Positions 17,753 to 26,794 of a stretch of DNA of 64,000 bases are shown one piece after another (within the stretch, counting starts at the first letter, position 1; each line of letters opens with the position of its first letter). Made by a program: the position numbers and the translations under genes. Source of the stretch: Shimia sp. SK013 (lineage in GTDB: Bacteria > Pseudomonadota > Alphaproteobacteria > Rhodobacterales > Rhodobacteraceae); NCBI RefSeq assembly GCF_001292625.1, contig NZ_LAJH01000005.1, positions 184,228 through 248,227 of the forward strand. The letters run 5' to 3'. Under the pieces are notes generated by a model. The model made no database searches. It saw only the letters and a program-made list of their open reading frames with translations, and had not been told where the DNA came from.

Positions 17753-18898
17753 TCACACAATCTTTAACAACAGCTCTCGTGTGTTGTCTTGTGTCATCTC
17801 AACGGGGTTTCCGCCTGTGCTTGGGTCCTTCAGAGCGCCTTGAACGATGCGGTCAATGTCCGGGTTTTCGATGCCGAGGCCTTTGAGAGTCTTCGGAATT
17901 CCAAGTGAGTCGTTCAGCTGGTCGACATAGGCGCAGAAGCCGTCAAAGCCACCCTCGATGCCAAGGTAGGCCGCAGCTTGGGTCAGCACGCCTTCGGCAG
18001 CGGGCCTGTTGAATTGCAGAACAGCTGGCATGCAAACGGCGTTCGTTGTGCCGTGGTGGGTGTGATAGATCGCGCCGATCGGGTGCGACAGTGCGTGGAT
18101 GGCCCCAAGCCCTTTCTGGAAGGCGGTCGCGCCCATGGCGGCAGCGGACATCATGTGCGCGCGGGCCTCGATGTCGGTGCCATCCGCATAGGCGCGGGGC
18201 AGGTAGTCTTTGACCAAACGCATACCTTCGAGCGCCATGCCTTGCGACATCGGGTGGTAGTGCGGCGAACAGAAGGCTTCGACGCAATGGGCAAAGGCAT
18301 CCAGACCTGTGCCTGCGGTGATGAAGTTGGGCATTCCCACGGTCAATTCCGGGTCACAAATCACCACGGACGGCAGGAATTTAGGGTGGAAGATGATCTT
18401 TTTCTCTTCAGTTTCGGAATTGGTGATCACCGAGGCACGCCCGACCTCTGATCCGGTGCCAGCCGTTGTCGGCACGGCTACAATGGGCGCAATCGCATCA
18501 GCATCCGCGCGTGTCCACCAATCGCCGATGTCCTCAAAATCCCATAACGGGCGTGTCTGGCCGGCCAAGAAGGCCACCAGTTTGCCAAGGTCAAGACCGG
18601 AGCCGCCGCCAAAGGCGACGACGCCATCGTGGCCGCCGTCGTTGAAGGCCTTAACGCCAGCTTCGGCGTTCTTCTCGTTGGGGTTGGGGTCGACGTCGGC
18701 AAAGATCGCGCGCCCCAATCCGGCCGCTTCCAGCAAGTCCAGAGTGCGGGTGGTGATCTCCATGTCGGCCAAGCCGCGATCAGTGATCAGCAGCGGCTTG
18801 GAGATACCGGCAGCGGCACAGGCGTCGGCAATTTCCGAGATGCGGCCAGCGCCAAAGCGCACGGCGGTAGGATAGGACCAGTTGGCAGTAAGTGACAT
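17753..18898 (-). CDS. Iron-containing alcohol dehydrogenase
   Basis: A 381-residue group III (Fe-dependent) alcohol dehydrogenase. The NAD-binding GGGSGLDLGK is near residue 97. Metal ligands lie in the segments DAFAHCVEAF and GLGAIHALSHPIGAIYHTHHG. It would oxidise an alcohol to an aldehyde in the cytoplasm using NAD(P). It lies three bases after an aldehyde dehydrogenase gene, which itself follows a glutamine-synthetase-like ligase, so its substrate is likely a gamma-glutamylated amino alcohol. That substrate assignment is an inference from neighbours. Confidence 0.88.
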   Translation of the reverse strand: MSLTANWSYPTAVRFGAGRISEIADACAAAGISKPLLITDRGLADMEITTRTLDLLEAAGLGRAIFADVDPNPNEKNAEAGVKAFNDGGHDGVVAFGGGSGLDLGKLVAFLAGQTRPLWDFEDIGDWWTRADADAIAPIVAVPTTAGTGSEVGRASVITNSETEEKKIIFHPKFLPSVVICDPELTVGMPNFITAGTGLDAFAHCVEAFCSPHYHPMSQGMALEGMRLVKDYLPRAYADGTDIEARAHMMSAAAMGATAFQKGLGAIHALSHPIGAIYHTHHGTTNAVCMPAVLQFNRPAAEGVLTQAAAYLGIEGGFDGFCAYVDQLNDSLGIPKTLKGLGIENPDIDRIVQGALKDPSTGGNPVEMTQDNTRELLLKIV

Positions 18899-18901
18899 GG
18901 G

Positions 18902-20275
18902 TCAGCCCTTTTTCAGGTGGTAAGATTTTGGACGGGTCAGGTTGTGGTAGCCAATGACCGAAAGGCCACCGCCGCGTCCGGTGTCTTTGCAGCCGGTCCA
19001 GCACAGGCCGGGATCAAGATAGTCGGCGCGGTTCATGAACACGGTGCCGGTTTCGATCTGATCGGCGATGGCTTCGGCGCGATCAGCATCTTGGGTCCAC
19101 AGCGACGCGGTCAGGCCAAAATCGCTGTCGTTCATTAGGGCAATCGCCTCGGCATCGTCTTTGACCGGCATGATGCCAACAACAGGCCCAAAGCTTTCTT
19201 CGCGCATGACGCGCATGTCGTGGGTCACGTTGGTCAGGATTTGCGGCATCAGATAGGCGCCGCCATCCTCTGGGAAAGCTGCCGGATCGATATGGGCTTT
19301 GGCGCCCGCCGCCACGGCCTCGGCCACCTGCCCGCGGACCTCGTCGGCAAACCGCACATGCGCCATTGGGCCCATTGTGGTGTCTGCCTCAAGCGGGTTG
19401 CCCAGCTTGTAAGTGTTCACCACGGCAACGGCTTTTTCGACAAACGCGTCAAACAGGCTTTCGGCTACGTAAATCCGCTCGATCCCGCAACAGCACTGAC
19501 CGGAGTTGAACATCGCGCCATCAATCAACGTGTCGACAGCGGCATCCAGATCGGCGTCGTCCATGACGTATCCGGGATCTTTGCCGCCCAGTTCCAGACC
19601 CAATCCGGTGAAGGTGCCGCTGGCAGCAGCTTCCATAGCTTTACCGCCGCCGACAGACCCCGTGAAATTCACAAAATCAAAGGCGCGGTCTGCAATCAGG
19701 GCTGATGTGGTGTCATGATCGAGAAAGACGTTTTGAAACACGTCTTCGGGAATGCCGGCCGCGGTGAAGGCCGCGACCATGCGCTCGCCGACCAGAGGTG
19801 TTTGAGAGGCATGTTTCAGAATGACAGAATTGCCCGCAATCAAGGCTGGTGCGACCGTGTTGATCGCCGTCATGTAAGGATAATTCCACGGTGCGACGAC
19901 AAACACGACGCCATGCGGCACACGTTTGATCACGCGGCGGAAGGCGGTGCTGTCCTCGACCTCGATAGGTGCCAAGGCATCGGTGGCGATGTCCGCCATA
20001 TAGCTGGCGCGCTCGTTGAACCCGCCAAACTCGCCGCCGTAGCGCACTGGACGACCCATTTGCCACGCAATTTCGGGGACGATATCGTCGTTCATAGCAC
20101 CAACGCGGGCAACGCCGTCGCGCACGAGGGCAATACGGTCCTCAAGCGGGCGTGCGGCCCAGTCTTTTTGAGCAGCCTTGGCGCGGGCGACGGCAGATTT
20201 CGCGTCAGCCGCGTTTAGAGTTTCGCGGGTCGCGTAGACCGATCCGTCAAGGGGGGAGATACAGGTGATAGTCAT
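18902..20275 (-). CDS. NAD(P)-dependent aldehyde dehydrogenase
   Basis: A 457-residue aldehyde dehydrogenase. The general base Glu is in LELGGKDPGYV and the catalytic Cys lies in NSGQCCCGIER. The cofactor region includes VVAPWNYPYMTAINTVAPAL. It would turn the aldehyde from the adjacent alcohol dehydrogenase, or from an amine oxidation, into an acid. The gene lies three bases from each neighbour, forming a ligase-ALDH-ADH unit. In the Puu putrescine pathway the analogous enzyme is PuuC, but no PuuB oxidase is seen here. Confidence 0.9.
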   Translation of the reverse strand: MTITCISPLDGSVYATRETLNAADAKSAVARAKAAQKDWAARPLEDRIALVRDGVARVGAMNDDIVPEIAWQMGRPVRYGGEFGGFNERASYMADIATDALAPIEVEDSTAFRRVIKRVPHGVVFVVAPWNYPYMTAINTVAPALIAGNSVILKHASQTPLVGERMVAAFTAAGIPEDVFQNVFLDHDTTSALIADRAFDFVNFTGSVGGGKAMEAAASGTFTGLGLELGGKDPGYVMDDADLDAAVDTLIDGAMFNSGQCCCGIERIYVAESLFDAFVEKAVAVVNTYKLGNPLEADTTMGPMAHVRFADEVRGQVAEAVAAGAKAHIDPAAFPEDGGAYLMPQILTNVTHDMRVMREESFGPVVGIMPVKDDAEAIALMNDSDFGLTASLWTQDADRAEAIADQIETGTVFMNRADYLDPGLCWTGCKDTGRGGGLSVIGYHNLTRPKSYHLKKG

Positions 20276-20278
20276 GCC

Positions 20279-21643
20279 TTAGGCCCTTTCAAAGCCGCGT
20301 GCGACTTCCCAGTCGGTGACCACGCGGTCAAATTCTTCCTGCTCCCATTCGGCAGCGCGGGTGTAGTGATCCACAACGTCATCGCCAAAGGCTTCTCGCA
20401 AAAACGCGGAACCATGCAGTGTCTCGCGGGCCTTGCTCAATGTGCGCGGAATGTCTTTTGCTTTCTCGTTCCCATAAACGTCCCCTGCGGTCGCAGGCGC
20501 CAGTTCCATCTTGTCTTCGATGCCTTTGAGGCCTGCGGCCAACATTGCGGCCTGCGCAAGATAAGGGTTCATATCCGCCCCGCCGATGCGACATTCAACC
20601 CGAATTGCCTTGCTTCCATCGCCGCACAGGCGGAAACTTGCTGTCCGGTTGTCGACTGACCAAACCGCCTTGGTTGGGGCGAAGGATCCTTTGGAAAAGC
20701 GCTTGTAGCTGTTGACGTAGGGCGCCAGAAAATAGGTGTAATCCGAGGAAAACGCGATCAGACCCGCCATGTAGTGCTTCATCAGCTCTGACATGCCCAG
20801 TTCGGCGGTTTTGTCATAGAAAAGCGGTTCGCCATCTTTCCAGACAGATTGATGCACGTGCGAAGACGACCCAACGCGATCATGATGCCATTTAGGCAGG
20901 AAGGTCGCAGCGTGGCCTTTCTGCCATGCGATTTCCTTGATCGCGTGTTTCGCAATCGTGTGGTGGTCAGCACATTTCAGCGCTTCGTCGTAGCGGATGT
21001 TCAATTCTTCCTGACCAGCCTCGGCCTCGCCCTTGCTGTTTTCGATGGGCAAGCCAGCGGCATAAAGGTGATTGCGGATCGGCCGCATCACATTTTCTTC
21101 CTTGGTGGTCTGGAGGATATGGTAATCCTCATTGTAGCCGCTGATCGGCTCCAGATTGCGGAAGTTTTCCTTGCGGATCTGGTCAAAGCTTTTCTCGAAC
21201 AGGAAAAATTCCAACTCGGTTGCCATCATGACATCTAGACCCATCGCCTCGGCGCGAGCGATCTGTTTTTTCAAAATGGCGCGTGGGGAATGCGGAACAG
21301 GCTCATGTGTGTGGTGGTCGATCACATCACAGAGCACCATCGCCGTCCCTTCAAGCCACGGCACCGGACGGATCGTGTCCAGATCGGGTTTCATGACGTA
21401 GTCGCCATAACCTGATTGCCAGCTGGTGGAGGCATAGCCATCCGGCGTTGCCATCTCGAGGTCAGTGGCAAGCAGGTAGTTGCAGCAATGGGTTTCCTTG
21501 TATGAGCTTTCTACAAAATTGACCGCATGGAAACGTTTGCCCATCAGGCGGCCCTGCATGTCGATCAGACACACCAGAACCGTATCAATCGTGCCGTCTG
21601 ATACGCGGGATTTCAAATCGTCAAAAGAGAGTGTGCCGGGCAT
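20279..21643 (-). CDS. Glutamine synthetase family ligase, probably gamma-glutamyl-amine synthetase
   Basis: A 454-residue enzyme of the glutamine synthetase superfamily. ATELEFFLF and GEAEAGQEELNIRY carry metal-binding Glu residues, SSSHVHQSVW the conserved His, and NRTASFR with CRIGGADMNPYL the nucleotide/glutamate-binding Arg residues. The adenylylation Tyr region of true GlnA is absent. Together with clustering beside an aldehyde and an alcohol dehydrogenase, this points to a PuuA/IpuC/GlnA4-type ligase that joins glutamate to an amine or amino alcohol. The exact amine cannot be read from the sequence. Confidence 0.85.
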   Translation of the reverse strand: MPGTLSFDDLKSRVSDGTIDTVLVCLIDMQGRLMGKRFHAVNFVESSYKETHCCNYLLATDLEMATPDGYASTSWQSGYGDYVMKPDLDTIRPVPWLEGTAMVLCDVIDHHTHEPVPHSPRAILKKQIARAEAMGLDVMMATELEFFLFEKSFDQIRKENFRNLEPISGYNEDYHILQTTKEENVMRPIRNHLYAAGLPIENSKGEAEAGQEELNIRYDEALKCADHHTIAKHAIKEIAWQKGHAATFLPKWHHDRVGSSSHVHQSVWKDGEPLFYDKTAELGMSELMKHYMAGLIAFSSDYTYFLAPYVNSYKRFSKGSFAPTKAVWSVDNRTASFRLCGDGSKAIRVECRIGGADMNPYLAQAAMLAAGLKGIEDKMELAPATAGDVYGNEKAKDIPRTLSKARETLHGSAFLREAFGDDVVDHYTRAAEWEQEEFDRVVTDWEVARGFERA

Positions 21644-21668
21644 GTCGTATCCACTTGCTGAGAGGGTT

Positions 21669-21691
21669 GGGGGCGGCGCAATACCGCCCCC
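21669..21691 (-). promoter_or_regulatory. GC-rich stem-loop between TRAP binding-protein gene and ligase gene
   Basis: GGGGGCGG at 21669-21676 is exactly inverted at 21684-21691 across seven bases. It begins ten bases past the TRAP binding-protein stop. With no T-run it is likely an RNA-stabilising or attenuating structure, like the one after the ABC binding-protein gene. Confidence 0.5.
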
Positions 21692-21700
21692 TGTAGGTGA

Positions 21701-22732
21701 TTATGAGTAACGGTACGGACGGCCAGCTTTGACCATGTCCGCGTTGTATTTCTTGATGATGTCCACGACCCGACGCTTGGTGTCGGATTCTGCGGCGATC
21801 TCTTCCCAGAATTCCAACGCTTTGGCTTCGACTGTGGCCCATTCGTCGTCTGGGATCGAGGTCAATTCCATTTTAGGTCCGTTGACGCGCAGGTTGGCTT
21901 CTCCGCCCCAATACCACCACTGACGATAGTAATGCGACTGATCACAGCAAACGCGGAACAGCGTTTGCAGATCTTCAGGCAGCTCGTTCCAGCGTTCCAT
22001 GTTGGCAAAGAAAGAGCCAGCCCAAGCGCCAGAAATGTTGTTGGTCAGGAAGTAGTTTGTCACGTCAGCCCAGCCGACTGTGTAGTCTTCGGTGATACCT
22101 GACCATGCGATGCCGTCCAGTTCGCCGGTTTGCATGGCGACTTCGATGTCTTCCCATGGAAGGTTGACAGGGATCACTCCGAATTGGCTCAGGAAGCGGC
22201 CTGCGGTTGGAAAGGTAAAGACGCGTTTGCCTTTGAGATCCTCAAGGCTGCGGATTGGGTCTTTGGTGGCAAAGTGGCAGGGGTCCCATGCGCCGGCGCT
22301 GATGTGTTTGACGCCGACCTTGGAATACTCTTCGTCCCAGATCTCGTTCAGGCCGTACTGGTTGAACAGCACTGGCACATCCAGAGAGTAGCGCGATGCG
22401 AAGGGGAAATAGCCGCCAAAAACTGTGACGTCAGTCGGGGATGCCATTGAGTCGTCATCAGATTGGACTGCGTCGATGGTGCCACGCTGCATGGCCTGAA
22501 ACAGCTCTCCAGTTGGGACAAGCTGATCCGCAAAGAACAGCTCAATCTGCATCCGGTCGCCCGCGATTTTGTTGAACATCTCAATTGCTGGAACCAGCAC
22601 ATGCTCTGCAAGGGCAGCACCCGCGTAGGTCTGCATGCGCCATTTGATGGTGCTTTGCGCCAAGGCTGGTGTGGCCAGGGCCGCTGGGGCCGCAACTGCG
22701 GCGCCTTGAATGAACTTACGTCTTGTCGTCAT
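21701..22732 (-). CDS. dctP: TRAP transporter solute-binding protein (DctP family)
   Basis: A 343-residue periplasmic protein with a twin-arginine signal (TTRRKFIQGAAVAAPAAL, cleavage near ALA-Q). DctP features are the LKGKRVFTFPTAGRFLSQFG segment and the ligand-binding stretch IAWSGITEDYTVGWADVTNYF. It captures a small solute for the DctQ/DctM pair encoded upstream in the same operon. Tat export is common for this DctP subgroup. The ligand is unknown; context suggests a compound feeding the gamma-glutamylation enzymes. Confidence 0.9.
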   Translation of the reverse strand: MTTRRKFIQGAAVAAPAALATPALAQSTIKWRMQTYAGAALAEHVLVPAIEMFNKIAGDRMQIELFFADQLVPTGELFQAMQRGTIDAVQSDDDSMASPTDVTVFGGYFPFASRYSLDVPVLFNQYGLNEIWDEEYSKVGVKHISAGAWDPCHFATKDPIRSLEDLKGKRVFTFPTAGRFLSQFGVIPVNLPWEDIEVAMQTGELDGIAWSGITEDYTVGWADVTNYFLTNNISGAWAGSFFANMERWNELPEDLQTLFRVCCDQSHYYRQWWYWGGEANLRVNGPKMELTSIPDDEWATVEAKALEFWEEIAAESDTKRRVVDIIKKYNADMVKAGRPYRYS

Positions 22733-22777
22733 TGTCTTTCTCCTTTGTTGGAAATACGGCCACTTTTTGCGGCTCTT

Positions 22778-24106
22778 CTAGGGCTTGTTGTAAATGTAGT
22801 CGGGCAACCAGGTTGCGAGACCCGGAAAGACCATCACAAGGATCAGCGCGAGCACCATGACCAGCACAAATGGCGTAATCGATCCGTAGATATCGCGTAG
22901 CGAAATTTCCGGAGGCGCCATGGCCCGCATCAGGAACAGGTTGTAACCAAACGGCGGCGTCATATAGGCAATCTGTGTCGTGATCGTATAAAGAATGCCG
23001 TACCAGATCAGGTCAAATCCCAGCGCGCCGACCAAAGGCACATAAAGCGGTGCCACGATGACCAGCATGGCCGTGTCATCCAGAAATGTCCCCATCAGAA
23101 TAAAGCTCAGCTGCATCAGAATCAGGATCATCCAAGGGCTTAGGTGAAGTCGGTCCGTAAAGAGGGTTTCTATGGCTTTGACGGCACCAAGTCCGTCAAA
23201 CACGGCCCCGAAGGCAAGTGCCGCCAGAATGATCCACATGAACATGCAGGTGATGCCAAGTGTGTTGCGCACGGAATTCTCGAAGACCTCGCGGGTCATG
23301 CGACCTTTGAGAACCGCCGCCAAGAAGGCCGTCAGAGCGCCAATCGCTGAGCTTTCCACCAGCGATGTCCAGCCATTAACAAACGGCACCATCATTGTGG
23401 CGAAAATCACCACAGGGAGTAGGCCCGACCGCAACAGGCGCAGCTTTTCGGCGCGGGGCATGTCCCGATCTTCGGCCGGCAAAATCGGACCCAGCGACGG
23501 GTTCATCCGGCAGCGCACCACAATGTAGAGAATGAACAATCCTGCCATCATCAGGCCGGGGACCACGCCCGCCAACCAAAGCTGGCCCACAGGCTGACGC
23601 GCGATCATGGCATACAGTACAAGAACAACCGAAGGCGGCACCAGAATACCAAGGCTGGACCCAGCCTGAATAACACCGGTGACCATGCGTTTGTCGTAGC
23701 CGCGTTTGAGCAGTTCAGGCAGTGCAATTGTCGACCCGATGGCCATGCCGGCCACACTCAGCCCGTTCATCGCGGAAATCAACACCATCAGGCCGATTGT
23801 GCCAATTGCCAATCCACCGCGTAAGCCGCCCATCCAAACGTGAAACATCTTGTAGAGATCGTCGGCGATTTTGCTTTCGGAAAGGACGTACCCCATGAAA
23901 ATGAACATCGGCAGCGTGAGCAGAGGGTACCATTTCATCAGCTTCATTGCGGCAGAAAAGCCGAGGTCAAAACCGCCTCGATCTCCCCAAAGCAGCAAGG
24001 CAGCCACAACAGCAACAAATCCGATCGCCCCAAACACGCGCTGACCGGTTAGAAGCATCAACATCAGGGTCGAAAACATCAGTGTTGCGATCAGTTCATA
24101 CGACAT
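22778..24106 (-). CDS. dctM: TRAP transporter large permease (DctM family)
   Basis: An integral membrane protein of 442 residues with about 12 predicted helices and typical DctM elements: ISAMNGLSVAGMAIGSTIALPELLKRGYDK, GIVxPPS-like GILVPPSVVLVLYAM, and LIWYGILYTITTQIAYMTPPFGYNLFLM. It is the Na+-coupled channel subunit. I chose the ATG at 24106 because a GGGG lies at a usable distance; an ATG at 24118 in the same frame has none. Either start overlaps the end of dctQ. Confidence 0.9.
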   Translation of the reverse strand: MSYELIATLMFSTLMLMLLTGQRVFGAIGFVAVVAALLLWGDRGGFDLGFSAAMKLMKWYPLLTLPMFIFMGYVLSESKIADDLYKMFHVWMGGLRGGLAIGTIGLMVLISAMNGLSVAGMAIGSTIALPELLKRGYDKRMVTGVIQAGSSLGILVPPSVVLVLYAMIARQPVGQLWLAGVVPGLMMAGLFILYIVVRCRMNPSLGPILPAEDRDMPRAEKLRLLRSGLLPVVIFATMMVPFVNGWTSLVESSAIGALTAFLAAVLKGRMTREVFENSVRNTLGITCMFMWIILAALAFGAVFDGLGAVKAIETLFTDRLHLSPWMILILMQLSFILMGTFLDDTAMLVIVAPLYVPLVGALGFDLIWYGILYTITTQIAYMTPPFGYNLFLMRAMAPPEISLRDIYGSITPFVLVMVLALILVMVFPGLATWLPDYIYNKP

Positions 24107-24674
24107 CAGTTGCCCCATCCGTGAGACGCAGCACGTCTTTCAAAAATTCCGAAAAACACTGCAAGATCATCAGGATCATGCCAAAAATCATCACAACTTT
24201 GATTGGCCAAAGATAGGGACGCCATGCGGTTGGCGACCGCTCCATCCGCCCGACCTCTTCGGTTCCGAAGACAATCCCGGCAAGAAAGGAGACCGGCTCG
24301 GATCCCCAATAGCCCAGCGAATAGGCGGTTGAGCTGACGGCGCCATAGAGCAGCACACACAGGTAGAAAATCAAGAGAAGAACCGTGGCCAGATCGAACC
24401 ACGCTTTCTTGCGCGTGCTCCAGTTGCCGTAGAGCAAATCCATGCGCACGTTTGACCCCATCTGGATCGAATATGGGCCACCAAGAACGTAGTAGCTGAC
24501 CATGACAAACTGGGCCATTTCCAATGTCCAGAGCGACGGCAAAAAGAACGTCTTGCTGATCGAAGACCAGAGGAGAATGCCCATCAGGACAAAAATGCCG
24601 TACATCGTGATGCGCCCGATCCGGCGGTTCATCGCATCCACTGCGCCGATATAGCCCCGCATTACGCTTTGCAT
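24096..24674 (-). CDS. dctQ: TRAP transporter small permease (DctQ family)
   Basis: A 192-residue membrane protein with four predicted helices. It has the usual DctQ region (TLEMAQFVMVSYYVLGGPYSIQMGSNVRMDLLYG). The start is the ATG at 24674, which has GAGGGAG seven bases upstream and overlaps the end of the amidohydrolase gene. The ATG at 24662 overlaps that gene's stop as TAATG and is the alternative. It forms the membrane complex with DctM. Confidence 0.88.
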   Translation of the reverse strand: MQSVMRGYIGAVDAMNRRIGRITMYGIFVLMGILLWSSISKTFFLPSLWTLEMAQFVMVSYYVLGGPYSIQMGSNVRMDLLYGNWSTRKKAWFDLATVLLLIFYLCVLLYGAVSSTAYSLGYWGSEPVSFLAGIVFGTEEVGRMERSPTAWRPYLWPIKVVMIFGMILMILQCFSEFLKDVLRLTDGATDVV

Positions 24675-25504
24675 TGCACAACTCCCTCGGCGCCCGCCTG
24701 AACGCACGCCTCGGCTACCCAAGGTGCCAGCATCTCGGACATTTGCTTTTGCTGCTCCGCGCTTTGGATCAGGTCGTTGCGGATTTCCAACATGACATTG
24801 AGGTGTCCCGCTTTGATGGCGTGTTCTTTCAAGGTGTGCGTCACACCGTTCTGTGGCCCGTAAGGCTGATTGCGCTGCACGTCTGCTTGTGTGTAGCGCG
24901 GCGCAAGCGTCAGCATCGCGTCGGCCAGTCGGGTATCCGTGTCGTGCAAAACCCCAATTTCGACCGATCTTGAGGCCCCATTGTAGACGGGCGTAAAGCT
25001 GTGAATTGTGACGATGATCGGCGAAGACACGCGCGCGATCGCGGTCTGAAGGCTTGTCTTGAATGGCGTATAGACCGCATCCACGCGCTTGCTGCGCTCG
25101 GCCTCGTTGAGGTCCGCATTGCCAGGAATTTCAAAGATTTCACTTCGCTGTGGCATTGCATCGGGCGCATCAGGCGGTCGATTGCAGTCATAAATCAGCC
25201 GCGAAACCTGTCCCGCTACCAATGTGGCATCCAAAAGGGCTGCCATATGTTCGGCAACGGACAAAGCTCCGGGATCCCATGCCACGTGGTTCTTTCGTAC
25301 AGCTTCATCTAGCCCGAGGGTTCCAAATTCAGCCGGGAAAAAGTCAGATGCATGCTCGCAGACCAGCACCACCGAAGAGCATCCCTCGGAGGTCTTAACA
25401 GAAATGAAGTTTTCACCCGAACCGCTGCGGTCCTTTGGTTGTCTATTGGTCAATTTTCCGTCCCTCGCCGCAACAAACTGGTGCTCCGAGGTGGATTCTG
25501 TCAA
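24662..25504 (-). CDS. N-formylglutamate amidohydrolase family enzyme
   Basis: A 280-residue protein of the zinc-dependent N-formylglutamate amidohydrolase family: VCEHASDFFPAEF, DPGALSVAEHM, IYDCNRPPDAPDA and VTIHSFTPVYNG are its motifs. The known reaction hydrolyses N-formyl-glutamate in histidine breakdown, but no hut genes lie nearby. Placed first in an operon with a TRAP importer and a gamma-glutamyl ligase, it may instead hydrolyse a glutamyl amide; this is inference. The listed start is a TTG at 25504 and is doubtful, since the family domain begins only around residue 42 and the first 40 residues are weakly conserved in style. A shorter start is possible. Confidence 0.8.
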   Translation of the reverse strand: MTESTSEHQFVAARDGKLTNRQPKDRSGSGENFISVKTSEGCSSVVLVCEHASDFFPAEFGTLGLDEAVRKNHVAWDPGALSVAEHMAALLDATLVAGQVSRLIYDCNRPPDAPDAMPQRSEIFEIPGNADLNEAERSKRVDAVYTPFKTSLQTAIARVSSPIIVTIHSFTPVYNGASRSVEIGVLHDTDTRLADAMLTLAPRYTQADVQRNQPYGPQNGVTHTLKEHAIKAGHLNVMLEIRNDLIQSAEQQKQMSEMLAPWVAEACVQAGAEGVVQCKA

Positions 25505-25572
25505 TCAAATTCTGTAAAAGATTTCTCAATAGGCAGCATTATGTAATTTTATCGATCAAAATGAGGGCGTAA

Positions 25573-26445
25573 ATGTCGGAAGCCACAAGCACCATTTCGG
25601 ATCGCATCCATGAAAAACGTGATGAGTTGACGCGGGCTGAGCGCCAACTCGCTGATTCTATTCTTGAAAATTATCCGGCATCAGGTTTGGGTCCGCTGGC
25701 GTCACTGGCTTCAGAGGCTAAGGTTTCCGTGCCTACAGTGGCCCGAATGGTGCAAAAATTGGGTTTCAAAGGTTACCCGGAGTTTCAAGCTGAGCTTCGC
25801 GAAGAGCTTAAGGCAACAGCGCGTGACCCGGTCGCAAAGCACGATGCTTGGGCTGAGGGCGTGCCTTCCGGCCATATGCTAAACCGCTTTACAGATGCGG
25901 TCATGGACAACATTCGCAATACTTTGGGTCAGATTGATCCTGCCCTATTTGATGAGGCATGTGAGATGGTGGCCGCGACTGAACGGCGGCTTTACATCGT
26001 TGGCGGAAGGATCACCCACACACTGGCGGAATACCTTTTTTTGCATATGCAGATGATCCGCTCGGAGGTGGTGCATATTCAATCAACCTCAAACGGGTGG
26101 CCGCACTATCTGCTGGACGTTAAAGAGGGGGATGTTTTTGTGATTTTCGACATGCGCAGATACGAGAACAACACGCTGAAACTGGCTGAAATTGCGCATC
26201 AAAAGGGCGCGAAACTCATTCTTTTTACAGACCAGTGGCGCTCTCCCGTGCACCGGCTTGCCAGTATCAGTTTCAGCAGTCGCATCGTCGTGCCTTCCGC
26301 TTGGGACAGCATTAGCGCAACACTGCTGCTCACAGAGGCCATGGTCTCAACGGTGCAAAATCTCTGTTGGGGCGACACAAAAGACCGTGCCGAAGAGCTT
26401 GAGGCCTTGTTTGACAGCACGCGGCTGTTTCGGAAGTTCACGTAA
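25573..26445 (+). CDS. RpiR-family transcriptional regulator
   Basis: A 290-residue regulator: N-terminal helix-turn-helix (VSVPTVARMVQKLGFKGYPEF, about residues 50-70) and a C-terminal SIS domain (about 125-260) that usually senses a phosphorylated or small organic ligand. It starts at ATG 25573 after GAGG and diverges from the amidohydrolase/TRAP/ligase operon across 68 bases. That short AT-rich gap (TATGTAATTTTATCGAT near 25540) must hold both promoters and probably its operator. Control of the divergent catabolic operon is the obvious inference. Confidence 0.88.
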   Translation: MSEATSTISDRIHEKRDELTRAERQLADSILENYPASGLGPLASLASEAKVSVPTVARMVQKLGFKGYPEFQAELREELKATARDPVAKHDAWAEGVPSGHMLNRFTDAVMDNIRNTLGQIDPALFDEACEMVAATERRLYIVGGRITHTLAEYLFLHMQMIRSEVVHIQSTSNGWPHYLLDVKEGDVFVIFDMRRYENNTLKLAEIAHQKGAKLILFTDQWRSPVHRLASISFSSRIVVPSAWDSISATLLLTEAMVSTVQNLCWGDTKDRAEELEALFDSTRLFRKFT

Positions 26446-26734
26446 AGGTTTGGGTGTTTTTGTTCGGTGGGATGTCCCTGCGGATCGCGTCCAAGGCTGA
26501 CTTTGGTGCGAGCTTTTAGAGCAATTGGAATTCTCCGCCGATTTGACACAATGCCAAACCGCCGAACGGGGATACGGTTGGCAACCTCAACTGTTGGCGG
26601 TGAGGTCAGCTAATGCCAGCCGTGACAGCCGCGGTTTCTGGAAAATCGGTCTACTCGTCGGTGTTACGATGGGGGCTCAGTTGGAAAGTGGTTTTGCCCG
26701 CTCCGTCGCATAGAGAATCGTTCGCCCGCATTCG
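26446..26734. other. Gene-poor gap between rpiR and the chemoreceptor
   Basis: Short open frames exist on both strands but none has a ribosome site and a recognisable product. Apart from the terminator at its right edge I see nothing in this stretch. Confidence 0.5.
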
Positions 26735-26770
26735 AAAACAAAAAAAGGAGCGCTGCTGAGAGCGCTCCTT
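26735..26770 (-). terminator. Rho-independent terminator of the chemoreceptor gene
   Basis: AAGGAGCGCT at 26745-26754 is exactly inverted at 26761-26770, and on the minus strand the stem is followed by seven T. It lies 24 bases past the chemoreceptor stop. Confidence 0.88.
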
Positions 26771-26794
26771 CCAATGGTTCAATGTCTAATCCCG

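Noticed and set aside
17732..17757. TGTGAC/GTCACA inverted repeat at the end of the alcohol dehydrogenase gene
   Set aside because: Six-base arms with a 14-base loop and no T-run; too weak to call a terminator or operator.
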